Assembly: GCF_002072175.1 (NCBI RefSeq)
Contig: NZ_MVIV01000003.1
Coordinates: 1 to 64,000, forward strand
Direction of reading: 5' to 3'
From: Actinomyces gaoshouyii
GTDB taxonomy: Bacteria > Actinomycetota > Actinomycetes > Actinomycetales > Actinomycetaceae
Length of the DNA stretch: 64,000 bases
This document shows positions 17,642 through 28,437 of the stretch, piece after piece. The position numbers and the translations under genes are program-made. How positions within the stretch are numbered: position 1 is the first letter of the stretch; every line of letters starts with the position of its first letter. The notes under the pieces are model-generated. The model was not told the DNA's origin and ran no database searches. It saw only the letters and a list, made by a program, of their open reading frames with translations.

Positions 17642-19032
17642 CCACCGAGTCCCAGGAGCCGGCCACTGCGTCAGGGCGCGGCGGACGCCACGCGGGCCCG
17701 CCGGGGGCCTCCCACCATGTCCTGCCCGATCTGCCGGTCAGCCAGTCCACGGCGGGCTCTGCCGGGGGCCCCGGGCAGGCGGGACCCGGCCTGGAGTCGT
17801 CGAGTCCCCTGAGCGCCAGCGCCCCATCCGATGCCGCCCGGGCGAGTCGGCGGGTCCGCCGCCGCCCGGTGCAGACCTTCAGGACTGTCAGGCCGATCCG
17901 CGTCGTCGACATGTCCGCGCCCTCCGCGGACGCGGCTGCGGCGCTCCCCACCCTGCACGACCTGGGCAGTGCGGCTCCCGCCCCCTCAGCGACCTCCAGC
18001 CCCACGGGCATCATCCAGGAGGTGCCCTCAACCCGTCCCATCATCGAGGAGGTCCCCCAAGCGGGATCAAGCGCCTCGAGCTCCTCCGCGGTGTCCGGAG
18101 CCTCCGCTGTCTCGGGAGTGTCGGGAGCCTCTGCGCCGTCGGCGGCCTCCGCCGCCCCGGCGCACACCGTCTCGCCGCCCCGGCGCGGGCGATCCTCGCT
18201 CTCCGCGGTCTCGGCGGTTTCGGCGGCAGTGGCCTCGGTCTTCTCCGCGCGCTCGGCGGGCTCCGCCGTCACCACCGGTTCTGCGGCCTCCGCCGCGTCC
18301 AGCCTGTCGGCGCCCTCCGCGGTGAGCGCGGCCTCGGCGCCGGCGGCCCCCACCCGCCGCTCGCGCCGCCGCAAGGGCCGCCACGCGGCTGAGGCCGAGG
18401 CCGTGACCCGCCCCGTGCCCCTCGCCTCCCTCGGCATCCCCGACGACGCCTTCTCCTCCGTGCGCTCGCCGGGAACCCCCGCACCCGCCTCCCCGCACTC
18501 CCTGGCCGGATCCCCCCTCTCCCCCGAGCCGCCGGCGACGCCGTCGTCCCCCGAGGCCCCGATCATCACCTCCACACCGCTCGACTCCCCTGAGTCCGGC
18601 CGCCACGCCGCGGAGCCGATCGAGGACTGGTCTGAGGGCAGCGACGCCACCGTCCACGCGCTTACCGGATCGATGGCGCGCAGCCTGTCCGCGCAGGCCG
18701 CACCGCCGCATCTGCGGCTCGTGCCGCTCACCGGCGGGCAGGCCATCGCACTGAGCGACATCGCGCTGGTGGGCCGGGCCCCGGAGAACATCTCGCGCTA
18801 CAACGCGGCTGAGGCGATCCGCCTGGCGGACTCCTCGCGAACGGTGTCCAAGACCCACGCCTGCATCGTGCCCATGGCCGACGGCGCCTGGATCTCGGAC
18901 CTGCACTCCACCAACGGCACGCGGGTCATCATGGATGGCGTGCTCACGCGCCTCCTGCCCGACGTCCCCGTGCCCGTGCTCCCCGGCACGACGATCTACT
19001 TCGGCTCGATCGGATTCATCCTGGAGTCCTGA
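17638..19032 (+). CDS. FHA domain protein with long Ser/Ala-rich linker
   Basis: 464 residues. The first ~350 are disordered-looking, Ser/Ala/Pro-rich with Arg clusters near residues 68-75, 178-186 and 238-247. The C-terminal ~110 residues are an FHA domain: 'ALVGRAP', 'TVSKTHACIV', 'DLHSTNGTRV'. No membrane segment is seen. FHA binds phosphothreonine, so the linker Ser/Thr residues could also be kinase targets (inference). The FHA resembles that of the RDD-FHA protein at 4808-6430, indicating a shared origin. The start overlaps the transglutaminase stop by 4 nt; AAGGAA lies upstream. It ends the plus-strand locus before a 70-bp palindrome. Confidence 0.9.
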   Translation: MTTESQEPATASGRGGRHAGPPGASHHVLPDLPVSQSTAGSAGGPGQAGPGLESSSPLSASAPSDAARASRRVRRRPVQTFRTVRPIRVVDMSAPSADAAAALPTLHDLGSAAPAPSATSSPTGIIQEVPSTRPIIEEVPQAGSSASSSSAVSGASAVSGVSGASAPSAASAAPAHTVSPPRRGRSSLSAVSAVSAAVASVFSARSAGSAVTTGSAASAASSLSAPSAVSAASAPAAPTRRSRRRKGRHAAEAEAVTRPVPLASLGIPDDAFSSVRSPGTPAPASPHSLAGSPLSPEPPATPSSPEAPIITSTPLDSPESGRHAAEPIEDWSEGSDATVHALTGSMARSLSAQAAPPHLRLVPLTGGQAIALSDIALVGRAPENISRYNAAEAIRLADSSRTVSKTHACIVPMADGAWISDLHSTNGTRVIMDGVLTRLLPDVPVPVLPGTTIYFGSIGFILES

Positions 19033-19061
19033 CACCCGCCCCGCCCACGCCGCCCCCCTCG

Positions 19062-19131
19062 CGAGACCGGTCGAAAATAGGAGCGAGACCGGTCCGCGGA
19101 CCGGTCTCGCTCCTATTTTCGACCGGTCTCG
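19062..19131. repeat. 70-bp perfect palindrome between convergent genes, probable bidirectional terminator
   Basis: It is symmetric around GGTCCGCGGACC at 19091-19102. The arms share GACCGGTCGAAAATAGGAGC with the palindrome at 8-87. It lies between the FHA stop at 19032 and the convergent kinase stop at 19160, where a terminator serving both strands is expected. Confidence 0.85.
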
Positions 19132-19159
19132 ATGAAAGGGGAGAAAGGGGGAGGAAGGC

Positions 19160-20568
<1,409 letters not shown>

Positions 20569-20569
<1 letters not shown>

Positions 20570-22293
20570 CAGGCGGCCTCGAAGCGCGCAGTGACTCCCT
20601 CACCGAGCTCGAGCACGTCCCCACTGCGCAGGATGGTGGTCTCCACACGGGACAGGTGGACCGGGGCGGAGCCCTCCCGCAGCAGGACCGTGCCGTTGGT
20701 GTTGGACAGGTCGCGGGCGAGGACCGACCACTCGTCAATGTCGATGAGGAGATGGTTGCGGGAGATCTGCCGATCCGGACTGGATACCTTGATGCAGGTG
20801 GGGAAGCCGGCATCGAAGGTGGCGACGCGGTCGGCCGAGGGCCGCCGCCCCAGCACGATGGGCCCGCCGAGTGACAGGACGCGCCCGTCGGACAGGACGA
20901 GGCTGCCGAGCACGGGCCGCGGCGCGAGCCGAACGGGCCCCTCCAGGGGCGCCCCGCAGACGCGGCAGGCCACGAGGTGAGTGGGGTTGGGGTGCGAGTT
21001 CGCGCAGAAGGCGGACAGAACGCGCGCGCCATGGGATGGGATGGGGCCACTGCGGTCCGGCGTGGGGAGCTCGGCCAGCTCGGAGCGAGCCGCGTGGATC
21101 TCCTCGAGGAGATCGCCCGGGAGCTCCGCCACTGTGGAGCCATCGTGGTCCCCGCGCTTGAGGGGCGCGGGTCTGGTGAGGGAGGACTCACCGGTGGACT
21201 CGGGGCCGACGGCGAGGCCGGGGGGCGCCGCGATGCCCGGGCCGGTCTGGGCGGGCATGTCCGCGGAGAGGGCCGCGGGGCCCGAGGCGGCGATCGGGGC
21301 CGAGGGCACGGCGGGCGCCGAAGTCGCTGATGCCGAGTGGAGGGGCGCGGAGCCTGCGGACGGGGCTGGCGCGGTGCCGGCCGTCACCGCCGGCTCGGAG
21401 GCTGTCCAGCCCCCTGCCTCGGCGGGGGTCGAGCCCTGATTCATACCGGCGAGGATTGCGGCGGGGTCGAAGGGAACCGCGAGCGTGGATTCCACGGCGG
21501 GCTCGGGCAGAGTCGCGGGGACGCCGTCGATCACGGGGACGCCCTGCTGGTCGACGCCGGCGAGGATTGCGGCGGGGTCGAAGGGAACCGCGAGCGTGGA
21601 TTCCACGGCGGGCTCGGGCAGAGTCTCCGGCCGGCCCGCCTGCACCGGCGGCGCGGTGGACGGAGCCGGCCCGGCCGATGCGGCGACCGGCGCCGCTGAT
21701 GGGGCGGAGACAGGGGCACCGGTGAGGACATCGGCGGTGGGGCGGCTCGTGGCGGGGGAGGGGCCGGAGGCCTCAGCCCGGCGGGGGAGGCTGGCCGCGT
21801 CGTGGACGATGGACGCGCCCTCGGGCCGCTCCTCCTCCGCGAGCGCGGGCAGCGCCACGACGCTGACCGGCGCGATGCCGTCAGCCAGGGGCCGCATGAT
21901 GCCGTCGCCGGTGTCCGGAGTGAGCAGGACCAGGGTGTCGGAGGGCTGGACGATGGTCTCGGTCCACGTGGAGGTGGGGCCCGAGGCGACATCCCCGTGG
22001 GAGGTGCGCACGACCCCGCGCCCCCGCACGGCCACGTGTCGGTTCCCGTCGGGCTCGAAGAGGACGAAGGCGAAATCGGGCCGGTCACCCGTACGGGCGA
22101 CGACGCTGGAAATGACATCCCACAGGACGGCCGCCGTCGTCAGACCGTCCCCGTGGAGGTCCCGCCAGAGCCGCTCGACGATCGGCATGGGGATGACCGG
22201 GGGCAGGATGAGGGCGGCGCGCGGTGTGATGATTCCGTGCCAGTCGCCAGCGCCCCAGCGGGCCTCGCCGATCGTGCCTGCAGCCTCGCGCAC
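20569..22293 (-). CDS. FHA domain protein with zinc-ribbon motif and Pro/Ala-rich linker
   Basis: 574 residues from a GTG at 22293, chosen because GGAGG stands 4 nt before it; the ATG 26 codons upstream has none. Residues ~1-160 form a structured N-terminal domain that may be a degenerate PP2C-like or unknown fold. A long Pro/Ala linker contains a 37-residue tandem duplication. Then come a zinc-ribbon-like run with 'CANSHPNPTHLVACRVCGAPL'-type spacing and a C-terminal FHA domain ('VLGRRP', 'ISRNHLLI', 'DLSNTNGT'). Its stop overlaps the kinase start by 1 nt, so the two are made together and the FHA is a likely docking partner or substrate of the kinase. Confidence 0.85.
21446..21625 (-). repeat. 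Direct repeat, two identical 69-bp copies 111 bp apart within the FHA gene
   Basis: Copies at 21446-21514 and 21557-21625 are identical by eye. They encode a duplicated 'LPEPAVESTLAVPFDPAAIL' segment, with a period of 37 codons, so the frame is kept. Identity at third positions implies recent duplication or ongoing conversion. Confidence 0.9.
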
Positions 22294-22389
22294 AGGACCT
22301 CCTCTTGGGCCAGCCGGCCTGACCCTCAGGCTCGGCACCGGGCCGTTGCGTCCCGACCATCGTAAGGGCAAGTCGGGCGAGGAGCCGAG

Positions 22390-24336
22390 TCAGGACTCCA
22401 ACGATTCGGCAGCATCTATCCACGCCTCTTCCAGGGCCGCGTGCTCGACCTGGGCCTGGGCGAGCTCGCGTCCCAGGCCGGCCAACTCGCCCAGGCGCGC
22501 GGGGTCGGCCGAGACCTCCTCGAGGCGGGCATGGAGATCCTCGATGCGGCGGGCGGCGCGCTCCATCCTGCGCTCGATCCGCCCGAGGGCCTTGGTGGCC
22601 TCGCGGCGCTGGGCGCCGGTGAGCGCGGGCTGTGCGGATCGGCCGGGTCGTCCGTCGTCGCCGGGATGGTCGGAGCCGGAGCGATCGCGCGCCCCGACGA
22701 CGACGCCCCGCCCAGCGCCGTCGGCCGCGACTCGGCGCAGCTCGAGATACTCCTCGACCCCACCGGGCAGGTCGCGCACCTGCCCGTCCCCGAGGACGGC
22801 GACCTGGTGGTCGGTGACGCGCTCGAGGAGGTAGCGGTCGTGGGAGACGACGACGAGCGTGCCCGGGAAGGTATCGAGGATGTCCTCGACAGCGGCGAGG
22901 GTATCGGTGTCGAGGTCGTTGGTGGGCTCGTCCAGGAGGAGGACATTGGGCTCGGTCATGAGCAGGCGCAGCAGTTGGAGGCGGCGCCGCTCCCCTCCGG
23001 ATATCTCGCCGACGCGCGTCCAGGCGCGCTGGCGGGTGAAGCCGAGGCGCTCGACGAGCTGAGAGGCGGTGAGCTCCTTGCCGCCGACCGCGACGCGCTC
23101 CCCCACCTGGGCGACGGCCTCGACGACGCGCAGGTCGGCCAGGGCGTCGAGCTCGTGAGTGGACTGGGACAGGGTTGCGACGGCGACCGTCTTGCCGCGG
23201 GCCACCCGCCCGGAGGTGGGCTCGAGGCCACCCTCGAGGAGCCTGAGGAGGGTGGTCTTGCCCGCGCCGTTGACGCCGACGATGCCGACGCGCTCGCCGG
23301 GGGCCAGGCGCCAGGTGACATGGCGCAGGACCTCTGCGGGAGCGGCGCCGTCGGCCGGGGCCGCTCCGAGCTCGCCCGGCACGGCCCCGCCGCCACTCCC
23401 CGGGTAGCTGAGACTCACGTCCTCCAGGTCGATGACCTTCTTGCCCAGGCGGGCGGTGGCCATGGCGGCGAGTTGGACGGTGTCGCGCGGCGGGGGCACG
23501 TCGGCGATGAGCGCCTCGGCGGCCTCGATGCGGAAGCGGGGCTTGGAGGTGCGGGCCGGAGCGCCCCGCCGCAGCCAGGCGAGCTCCTTGCGCAGGAGGT
23601 TGTCGCGCTTGGCGGCGGCGACCGCGGCCTGGCGGGCGCGCTCGGCGCGGGCCAGGACGTAGGCCGCGTAGCCGCCGTCGTAGGTCTCGATACGCCCGGG
23701 GATCTGGGGGCGGTCGCCGCCGGGGTCGATGCCGGGGACGACCTCCCACACGTTGGTGCAGATGGCGTCGAGGAACCAGCGGTCGTGGGTGACGACGACG
23801 AGCGCCCCGACCCCGGCGCGCCGCCCGGAGAAGCGAGCACTGAGATGCCGGGCGAGCCAGTCGACGCCTTCGACATCGAGGTGGTTGGTGGGCTCGTCAA
23901 GGAGCACGACCCGGGCGTCGGCGGTGAGGACTGCGGCCAGGGCGACGCGGCGCCGCTGCCCGCCGGACAGGGCGGTGACGTCGGCGGAGGGGGCGACGTC
24001 GGCGAGCAGGCCCGTGTGGATGTCGCGGATGGTGGGATCGGAGGCCCATTCGTGCTCGGGGGCGTCGCCGTGGACGGCACGGGTGACGGTGGTGCCGGGG
24101 GTGAAGTCGTCGGACTGGGTCAGCAGAGCGACGCTGAGGTCCCCGGCGCGTGTGATGCGGCCGCCGTCGGGTTCGCGCCTGTCGGCCAGGGCCGCGAGGA
24201 GGGTGGATTTGCCGGCGCCGTTGGGGCCCAGGACACCCACGCGGGTGCCATCCTCGATGCCGAGGCGGACGCCGTCGAGGAGGGTGCGCGACCCGACGAT
24301 GATGCGCAGGTCCTCGATGCCCAGCAGGTGCGCCAT
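22390..24336 (-). CDS. ABC-F family ATPase (Uup/EttA-like)
   Basis: 648 residues, two ABC cassettes in one chain with no membrane domain. Walker A motifs are 'GPNGAGKST' and 'GVNGAGKTT'; signatures are 'LSGGQRRR' and 'ISGGERRR'; Walker B runs into 'DEPTNHLD' and 'DEPTNDLD'. A charged linker lies between the cassettes. A C-terminal helical, coiled-coil-like tail (~570-648) is typical of Uup-type members. ABC-F proteins act on the ribosome rather than in transport. The ATG at 24336 overlaps the ispE stop by 1 nt; an in-frame ATG 24 codons upstream lies inside ispE and is less likely. It ends the rsmA-ispE operon. Confidence 0.93.
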   Translation of the reverse strand: MAHLLGIEDLRIIVGSRTLLDGVRLGIEDGTRVGVLGPNGAGKSTLLAALADRREPDGGRITRAGDLSVALLTQSDDFTPGTTVTRAVHGDAPEHEWASDPTIRDIHTGLLADVAPSADVTALSGGQRRRVALAAVLTADARVVLLDEPTNHLDVEGVDWLARHLSARFSGRRAGVGALVVVTHDRWFLDAICTNVWEVVPGIDPGGDRPQIPGRIETYDGGYAAYVLARAERARQAAVAAAKRDNLLRKELAWLRRGAPARTSKPRFRIEAAEALIADVPPPRDTVQLAAMATARLGKKVIDLEDVSLSYPGSGGGAVPGELGAAPADGAAPAEVLRHVTWRLAPGERVGIVGVNGAGKTTLLRLLEGGLEPTSGRVARGKTVAVATLSQSTHELDALADLRVVEAVAQVGERVAVGGKELTASQLVERLGFTRQRAWTRVGEISGGERRRLQLLRLLMTEPNVLLLDEPTNDLDTDTLAAVEDILDTFPGTLVVVSHDRYLLERVTDHQVAVLGDGQVRDLPGGVEEYLELRRVAADGAGRGVVVGARDRSGSDHPGDDGRPGRSAQPALTGAQRREATKALGRIERRMERAARRIEDLHARLEEVSADPARLGELAGLGRELAQAQVEHAALEEAWIDAAESLES

Positions 24337-25322
24337 CAGCCCACCACCCGGGCCCCGGCGACGGGGGCGTCGGCGCGTACGACGTCGGCGCAGGCGCCCG
24401 AGGCGCAAAGAGCCCGGGCGACGCGCTGGGCGGTGGCCGAGTCGGGGGCGAGTGCGGCGATGGTGGGCCCGGAGCCGGAGACGATGGCGCGCAGGGCCCC
24501 GGCCCGCTCGGCGGTCTCGATGACTTCGGCGAGCTCGGGGCGCAGGTCAAGGGCGGCCTCCTGAAGATCGTTGGCCAAACAGTCGCCGAGGGCCGCGGCA
24601 TCGCCGGCGCGCAGGGCGGCTGTGAGGGCCTCGGGGACCTCGGCGGGGGCGGCCGGGGCCCCGGCTCCTCCGGCGCTGGCGGCGCTGAGCTCGTCGAAGC
24701 GGGCGAAGACGGCCGGGGTGGACAGGCCCTCGCGGGCCAGGGCGAACACCCACTGGTAGGTGCCGCGCCCCATGAGGGGGGTGAGGCGATCGCCGACGCC
24801 GTGGCCGAGCGCCGTGGCGCCCATGAGGGGGAAGGGGACGTCGGCGCCGAGCCGGGCCGCCAGGTCGAGAAGATCGCCCAGTCCCAGGCCGGTGCCCCAC
24901 AGGTGGTTGCAGGCGAGCAGTGCTGCAGCGGCGTCGGCGCTGCCCCCGGCCATGCCCCCCGCCACGGGCACCCGCTTGCGCAGGAGGAGGTCGACGCCCT
25001 CGGTCACGCCGGTGGCCTCGGCGAGGAGGCGGGCGGCACGCACGACGAGGTTGCGCTCGTCGGTGGGGACGGCGTCGTCGGGATCGGCGAGGGTGAGGGT
25101 GATGCGGCCGCGCGCGTCGAGGGCCTGGCGGCGCGCGGTGACGGTCTCGATGAGGCGCACGGCTTGAAAGACGGTGGTCAGGGGGTGGTAGCCGTCGGGG
25201 CGGGGGGCGCCGACGGATAGGAACAGGTTGACCTTGCCGGGGGCCTCGACGCGCACGGAGGTCGCGGAGCCCGCGCGGGGGCCGGTGGCGTCCGGGTCGG
25301 GGACGGCGCGCAGGTGGTTCAT
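24336..25322 (-). CDS. ispE: 4-diphosphocytidyl-2-C-methyl-D-erythritol kinase
   Basis: 328 residues, a GHMP kinase of the MEP isoprenoid pathway. It phosphorylates CDP-methylerythritol at the 2-hydroxyl. '[12 protein letters not shown]' lies near residue 28, the ATP-binding '[15 protein letters not shown]' block near residue 120, and '[12 protein letters not shown]' near the C-terminus. The start overlaps the rsmA stop by 4 nt (ATGA) and its stop overlaps the ABC-F start by 1 nt. The rsmA-ispE order is conserved in actinobacteria. Confidence 0.96.
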   Translation of the reverse strand: MNHLRAVPDPDATGPRAGSATSVRVEAPGKVNLFLSVGAPRPDGYHPLTTVFQAVRLIETVTARRQALDARGRITLTLADPDDAVPTDERNLVVRAARLLAEATGVTEGVDLLLRKRVPVAGGMAGGSADAAAALLACNHLWGTGLGLGDLLDLAARLGADVPFPLMGATALGHGVGDRLTPLMGRGTYQWVFALAREGLSTPAVFARFDELSAASAGGAGAPAAPAEVPEALTAALRAGDAAALGDCLANDLQEAALDLRPELAEVIETAERAGALRAIVSGSGPTIAALAPDSATAQRVARALCASGACADVVRADAPVAGARVVG

Positions 25323-26308
25323 CGCTTCTCCTCAGGGGCGGTGCTGCTGGTGGGGGCCGTCGGGGCGGCGGCCGGCGCCTCAGGGGCGGCGAGGGCCTCG
25401 GCGAGGGCCGCGAAGGCGGCGATGTCGAGGCGCTCGCCGCGCAGCGCGGGGTCGATGCCGGCGCGCCGGCAGGCGGCCTCGGCGGCACCGGGGCTCCCGG
25501 CCAGCGTGGCGAGGGCCTGGCGGAGGGTCTTGCGGCGCTGGGCGAAGGCGGCGTCGACGACGGCGAAGACCTCCTCCCGGCTGGAGGCCGTGGCGGGGGG
25601 CTCGCGGCGGGTGAGCTCGACGAGCGCGGAGTCGACCCCGGGGACGGGCCAGAAGACGGTGCGCCCGATGGTGATGGTGCGGCGGGCGGCGGCGTACCAG
25701 GCGGTCTTGGCCGAGGGGACGCCGTAGGTGCGGCTGCCGGGGGCGGCGGCGAGCCGGTCGGCGACCTCGGCCTGGACCATGACGGTGGCCGAGCGGATCG
25801 ACGGCAGAGCGGCGAGCACGGAGAGGAGCACGGGGACGGCGACGTTGTAGGGCAGGTTGGCCACGAGCCGGGTGGGGGCGGCGGGGGCAGGAGCCGCGGG
25901 GTCTGGCGCCGCGCCGTCGTCGGGCCGGGCGAGCCCCAGCGATTCGAGGCCGGTGATGGCCAGGGCGTCGGCGTTGATGACGCTCAGGCGCTCGGCGGCG
26001 CCGGGCATCCGGTCGGCGATGGTCGCCGGCAGGGCGCGGGCGAGCAGGGGGTCGATCTCGACGGCGACGACGCGAGCCCCGGCCTCCAGGAGCGCCAGGG
26101 TGAGGGAGCCGAGGCCCGGGCCGATCTCGAGGACGGACTCGCCCGGCTCGACGCCCGCGGAGCGCACGATGCGGCGCACGGTCCCCGCGTCGTGGACGAA
26201 GTTCTGCCCGAGGGTCTTAGTGGGGCGGACGCCGAGGGTGGCGGCCAGTCCCCGGATCTCGGCGGGGCCGAGCAGTCCAGCGCCGGCCTGGGGTGTCGTA
26301 TCGGGCAT
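25319..26308 (-). CDS. rsmA: 16S rRNA (adenine1518-N6/adenine1519-N6)-dimethyltransferase
   Basis: 329 residues. RsmA (KsgA) dimethylates two adjacent adenines in the 3'-terminal hairpin of 16S rRNA. 'LGQNFVHD' marks the N-terminus, the SAM loop is '[10 protein letters not shown]', the acidic end of motif II is 'VAVEID', and motif IV is 'NLPYNVAVP'. A ~20-residue Ala/Pro insertion precedes motif IV. The ATG at 26308 is preferred over one 10 codons upstream because TAGGCT ends 7 nt before it, as in leaderless actinobacterial mRNAs. It lies downstream of rpfB, the classical order. Confidence 0.95.
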   Translation of the reverse strand: MPDTTPQAGAGLLGPAEIRGLAATLGVRPTKTLGQNFVHDAGTVRRIVRSAGVEPGESVLEIGPGLGSLTLALLEAGARVVAVEIDPLLARALPATIADRMPGAAERLSVINADALAITGLESLGLARPDDGAAPDPAAPAPAAPTRLVANLPYNVAVPVLLSVLAALPSIRSATVMVQAEVADRLAAAPGSRTYGVPSAKTAWYAAARRTITIGRTVFWPVPGVDSALVELTRREPPATASSREEVFAVVDAAFAQRRKTLRQALATLAGSPGAAEAACRRAGIDPALRGERLDIAAFAALAEALAAPEAPAAAPTAPTSSTAPEEKR

Positions 26309-26315
26309 GAGCCCA

Positions 26316-26321
26316 AGCCTA
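26316..26321 (-). promoter_or_regulatory. Leaderless-type -10 element of rsmA
   Basis: TAGGCT on the minus strand ends 7 nt before the ATG at 26308, so transcription would start at or next to the start codon. Confidence 0.5.
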
Positions 26322-26344
26322 CCGGCGCCCCGCCCCACCCCCTC

Positions 26345-26380
26345 GCCGAGACCGGTCGAAATCAGGAGCGAGACCGGCCC
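26345..26380. repeat. Half copy of the palindrome arm
   Basis: Matches one arm of the 8-87 palindrome with a two-base change (AAATC for AAAAT) but has no facing arm. It lies downstream of rpfB, separated from its stop by a GC-rich imperfect hairpin at about 26409-26441. Confidence 0.75.
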
Positions 26381-26445
26381 AGTGCGCCATGGGCGGCACC
26401 ACCGCGCCCTGAGCGCGAGGCAAGCGCTCCGCGCGCCTCAGCGCA

Positions 26446-27189
26446 TCAGTGCCCGCATCCCCACTGGCTCCATCCGGAGCGCCGCTGGAGGATCTTGGCG
26501 CGCATGGTCTGCTCCTCGGGACTGGCGTCGATGGGGTTGCCGGTGCCGCCCACAGAGGCCCAAGTGTCCAGGGAGAACTGGTAGAGCCCGTAGTACCCGG
26601 CGGGGTTGACGGCACGCGGGTCGCCACCGGACTCGCATTGGGCGAGCCGCTGGAAGTCGTCGTCAAGACTGCCGTCATCGGCGGGCGCGGCCGCGCTCTG
26701 CGATGATCCCGGGGAGGAGTCGGCGCTGCTCGGAGTGGCCGCGGCCTCCTTGGTGCCCACGAGGACGACCTCATCGACTTTCGCGGTCACGACCACGGAC
26801 GACACGACCTCGCGGGACACCTCCACGCCGCCGGTGCTGATGACGCGGTAGGTGACGCGGGTGACGCCGTCGACGCCCGCCGTCTTGGCCTTCTTCTCCC
26901 CCTTGGGGAGCTGGTCGGTCTCCTCCTCGGTGGAGCCGTGCGCCTCAGTGGTGTCCTCGACGACGAGCGATTCCTCGGTCGCGGAGGTGCTGGCGGCCTC
27001 ATAAGCACTGCCGAGCGAGGCGATGCCGGGGTCGTCCTCAACGGCACTGGCCTGATCGGCGTTCTGCGCTGAGGCGCTCGTGGTGGCCACAGCGGCATAG
27101 GCGCCGCCGGGGACGAGCAGGCCGACGGCGACGGCGATGGCGCCGGCCCTCAGGGCGGAGGCTCGGCCGTCAGGGTTTCGCGAAGTCAT
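26446..27189 (-). CDS. rpfB: Resuscitation-promoting factor, G5 plus Rpf domain
   Basis: 247 residues, secreted: basic N-terminus and hydrophobic core at ~13-33 ending in 'AYA'. A G5 domain spans ~88-147 ('EETDQLPKGEKKAKTAGVDG'), then a Ser/Ala linker, then the Rpf transglycosylase domain (~178-247). In the latter, 'LAQCESGGDP' holds the catalytic Glu and 'YYGLYQFS' and 'WGCGH' are typical. Rpf enzymes cleave peptidoglycan glycan strands. Compared with mycobacterial RpfB it lacks the three DUF348 repeats. The GAGGAGC ribosome-binding site is clear. It is first of three adjacent G5 genes and sits next to rsmA as expected. Confidence 0.93.
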   Translation of the reverse strand: MTSRNPDGRASALRAGAIAVAVGLLVPGGAYAAVATTSASAQNADQASAVEDDPGIASLGSAYEAASTSATEESLVVEDTTEAHGSTEEETDQLPKGEKKAKTAGVDGVTRVTYRVISTGGVEVSREVVSSVVVTAKVDEVVLVGTKEAAATPSSADSSPGSSQSAAAPADDGSLDDDFQRLAQCESGGDPRAVNPAGYYGLYQFSLDTWASVGGTGNPIDASPEEQTMRAKILQRRSGWSQWGCGH

Positions 27190-27222
27190 GGGATTCGCTC
27201 CTCGGGGTGGGATGTGGTGGTG

Positions 27223-27228
27223 ACGCTA
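27223..27228 (-). promoter_or_regulatory. Candidate -10 (TAGCGT) of rpfB
   Basis: The same hexamer in the same position relative to the start precedes all three G5 genes (also 28299-28304 and 29414-29419). No convincing -35 is seen for this copy. Confidence 0.45.
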
Positions 27229-27348
27229 CCCGAGGAGCCGTGCGCCGCACTATTGAGCCGGTCACGCCCAAGCGCCGTCTCGCTGAGGCAGCCGGGGAAC
27301 CACAGACCGGCTCACGACGGGCCGACGGCGCCGCCTGCGAAGAGGGAA

Positions 27349-27380
27349 CCGGTTTCGCTCCTATTTTCGACCGGTCTCGG
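27349..27380. repeat. Half copy of the palindrome arm
   Basis: Matches the other-orientation arm of the 8-87 palindrome apart from one base (TTTCG for TCTCG). It lies 18 bp past the stop of the G5 gene at 27399. The facing arm is missing. Confidence 0.75.
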
Positions 27381-27398
27381 CGAGGGGAAGGGGGAGGG

Positions 27399-28265
27399 TC
27401 AGTACCAGCCAGTCCTCTCGGAGTGGGACCAGGCGGCGCAGGGGCTGCCGTAGCGGCCCTGAATGTAGCCCAGGCCCCAGTTGATCTGGGTGGCGGGGTT
27501 GGTCTGCCAGTCCGAGCCGGCCGAGGCCATCTTGCTGCCGGGCAGGGCCTGCGGGATGCCGTAGGCGCCCGAAGAGGCGTTCTGCGCCTGGTAGTTCCAA
27601 CCGGATTCGCGATTCCACAGGCTCACGAGGCAGGAGAACTCGCTGTCACCCCAGCCGTAGGCGCCCATCATGGAGCGGGCGGTCGCCTGCGCGCTGGCCG
27701 CGTCGGTCCCGGAGGCCGCCGGGGGCGCCGACGCCGCACCGCCGGCTTTGCCGCTCGCGGCGCCGGCCGTCGGCGCGGCCTGGGAGGCCTCCTCCTTGGT
27801 GCCCACGAGGACGACCTCATCGACCTTGGCGGTCACGGTGACGGTGGAGACGACCTCACGGGAGAGCTCCGTGCCGTCAGCGGCGGTGACCACGCGGGAG
27901 ACGGTGCGGGTGACGCCGTCGACGCCGGCCGTCTTGACCTTCTTCTCCCCCTTGGGGAGCTGGTCGGTCTCCTCCTCGGTGGAGCCGTGGGCGTCGGTGA
28001 CGTCCTCAACGACGACGTTCTCCGCGCTGGTGGCGGCGCCCTCCGCCTCGGGGACCTCGCCGCCGATCGCGGAGGTCGAGTCGGGCTCGGGGGCGGGGGC
28101 CTCGGCGGCCTGCGCGATGTCACCGCCGGTGGGGGAGGGCAGCGGCAGGGATTCGTTGCCGGTGGACTCGACGGCGGCGTAGGCACCTCCGGAGACGCTC
28201 GCGGCGACGGCTGCGGCGAGCGCGCCGGAGCGGACGAGGATGTGCTTGCGGGGGGCGGGAGTCAC
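27399..28265 (-). CDS. Secreted G5-domain lytic transglycosylase-like protein
   Basis: 288 residues from a GTG with GGAGGAG upstream. Signal peptide ~8-31. A G5 domain (~98-157) is nearly identical at DNA level to that of rpfB. The C-terminal ~90 residues are an SLT-like muralytic domain with 'CLVSLWNRESGWNYQAQN' holding the likely catalytic Glu, then 'SGAYGIPQALPGSKM' and 'GYIQGRYGSPCAAW'. This fold is common in actinobacterial secreted transglycosylases and differs from the Rpf domain of its neighbour. It presumably cleaves septal peptidoglycan during growth (inference). Confidence 0.88.
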   Translation of the reverse strand: MTPAPRKHILVRSGALAAAVAASVSGGAYAAVESTGNESLPLPSPTGGDIAQAAEAPAPEPDSTSAIGGEVPEAEGAATSAENVVVEDVTDAHGSTEEETDQLPKGEKKVKTAGVDGVTRTVSRVVTAADGTELSREVVSTVTVTAKVDEVVLVGTKEEASQAAPTAGAASGKAGGAASAPPAASGTDAASAQATARSMMGAYGWGDSEFSCLVSLWNRESGWNYQAQNASSGAYGIPQALPGSKMASAGSDWQTNPATQINWGLGYIQGRYGSPCAAWSHSERTGWY

Positions 28266-28298
28266 GTGACTCCTCCTTCCATGGGCTTGACTGCCCTC

Positions 28299-28327
28299 AC
28301 GCTAACGGACGCGCGCCGACCGTTTCC
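28299..28327 (-). promoter_or_regulatory. Candidate promoter of the second G5 gene
   Basis: TAGCGT at 28299-28304 with GGAAAC at 28322-28327, 17 bp apart. The -35-like element resembles ECF sigma sites, but this is weak evidence. Confidence 0.4.
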
Positions 28328-28437
28328 ATTGAGGCCAGTCACATGCGCGAGGGCGCGATCACAGCGCAGCAGATTCAGACTGCCGACCGCGCCGACCCGG
28401 GTGGGGCCGCATCAGCCGCGGCCCGGCGTCGGTCGGC

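Noticed and set aside
22441-24564. 707-codon open frame antisense to the ABC-F gene
   Set aside because: Same artefact; both Walker motifs and signatures are on the minus strand.
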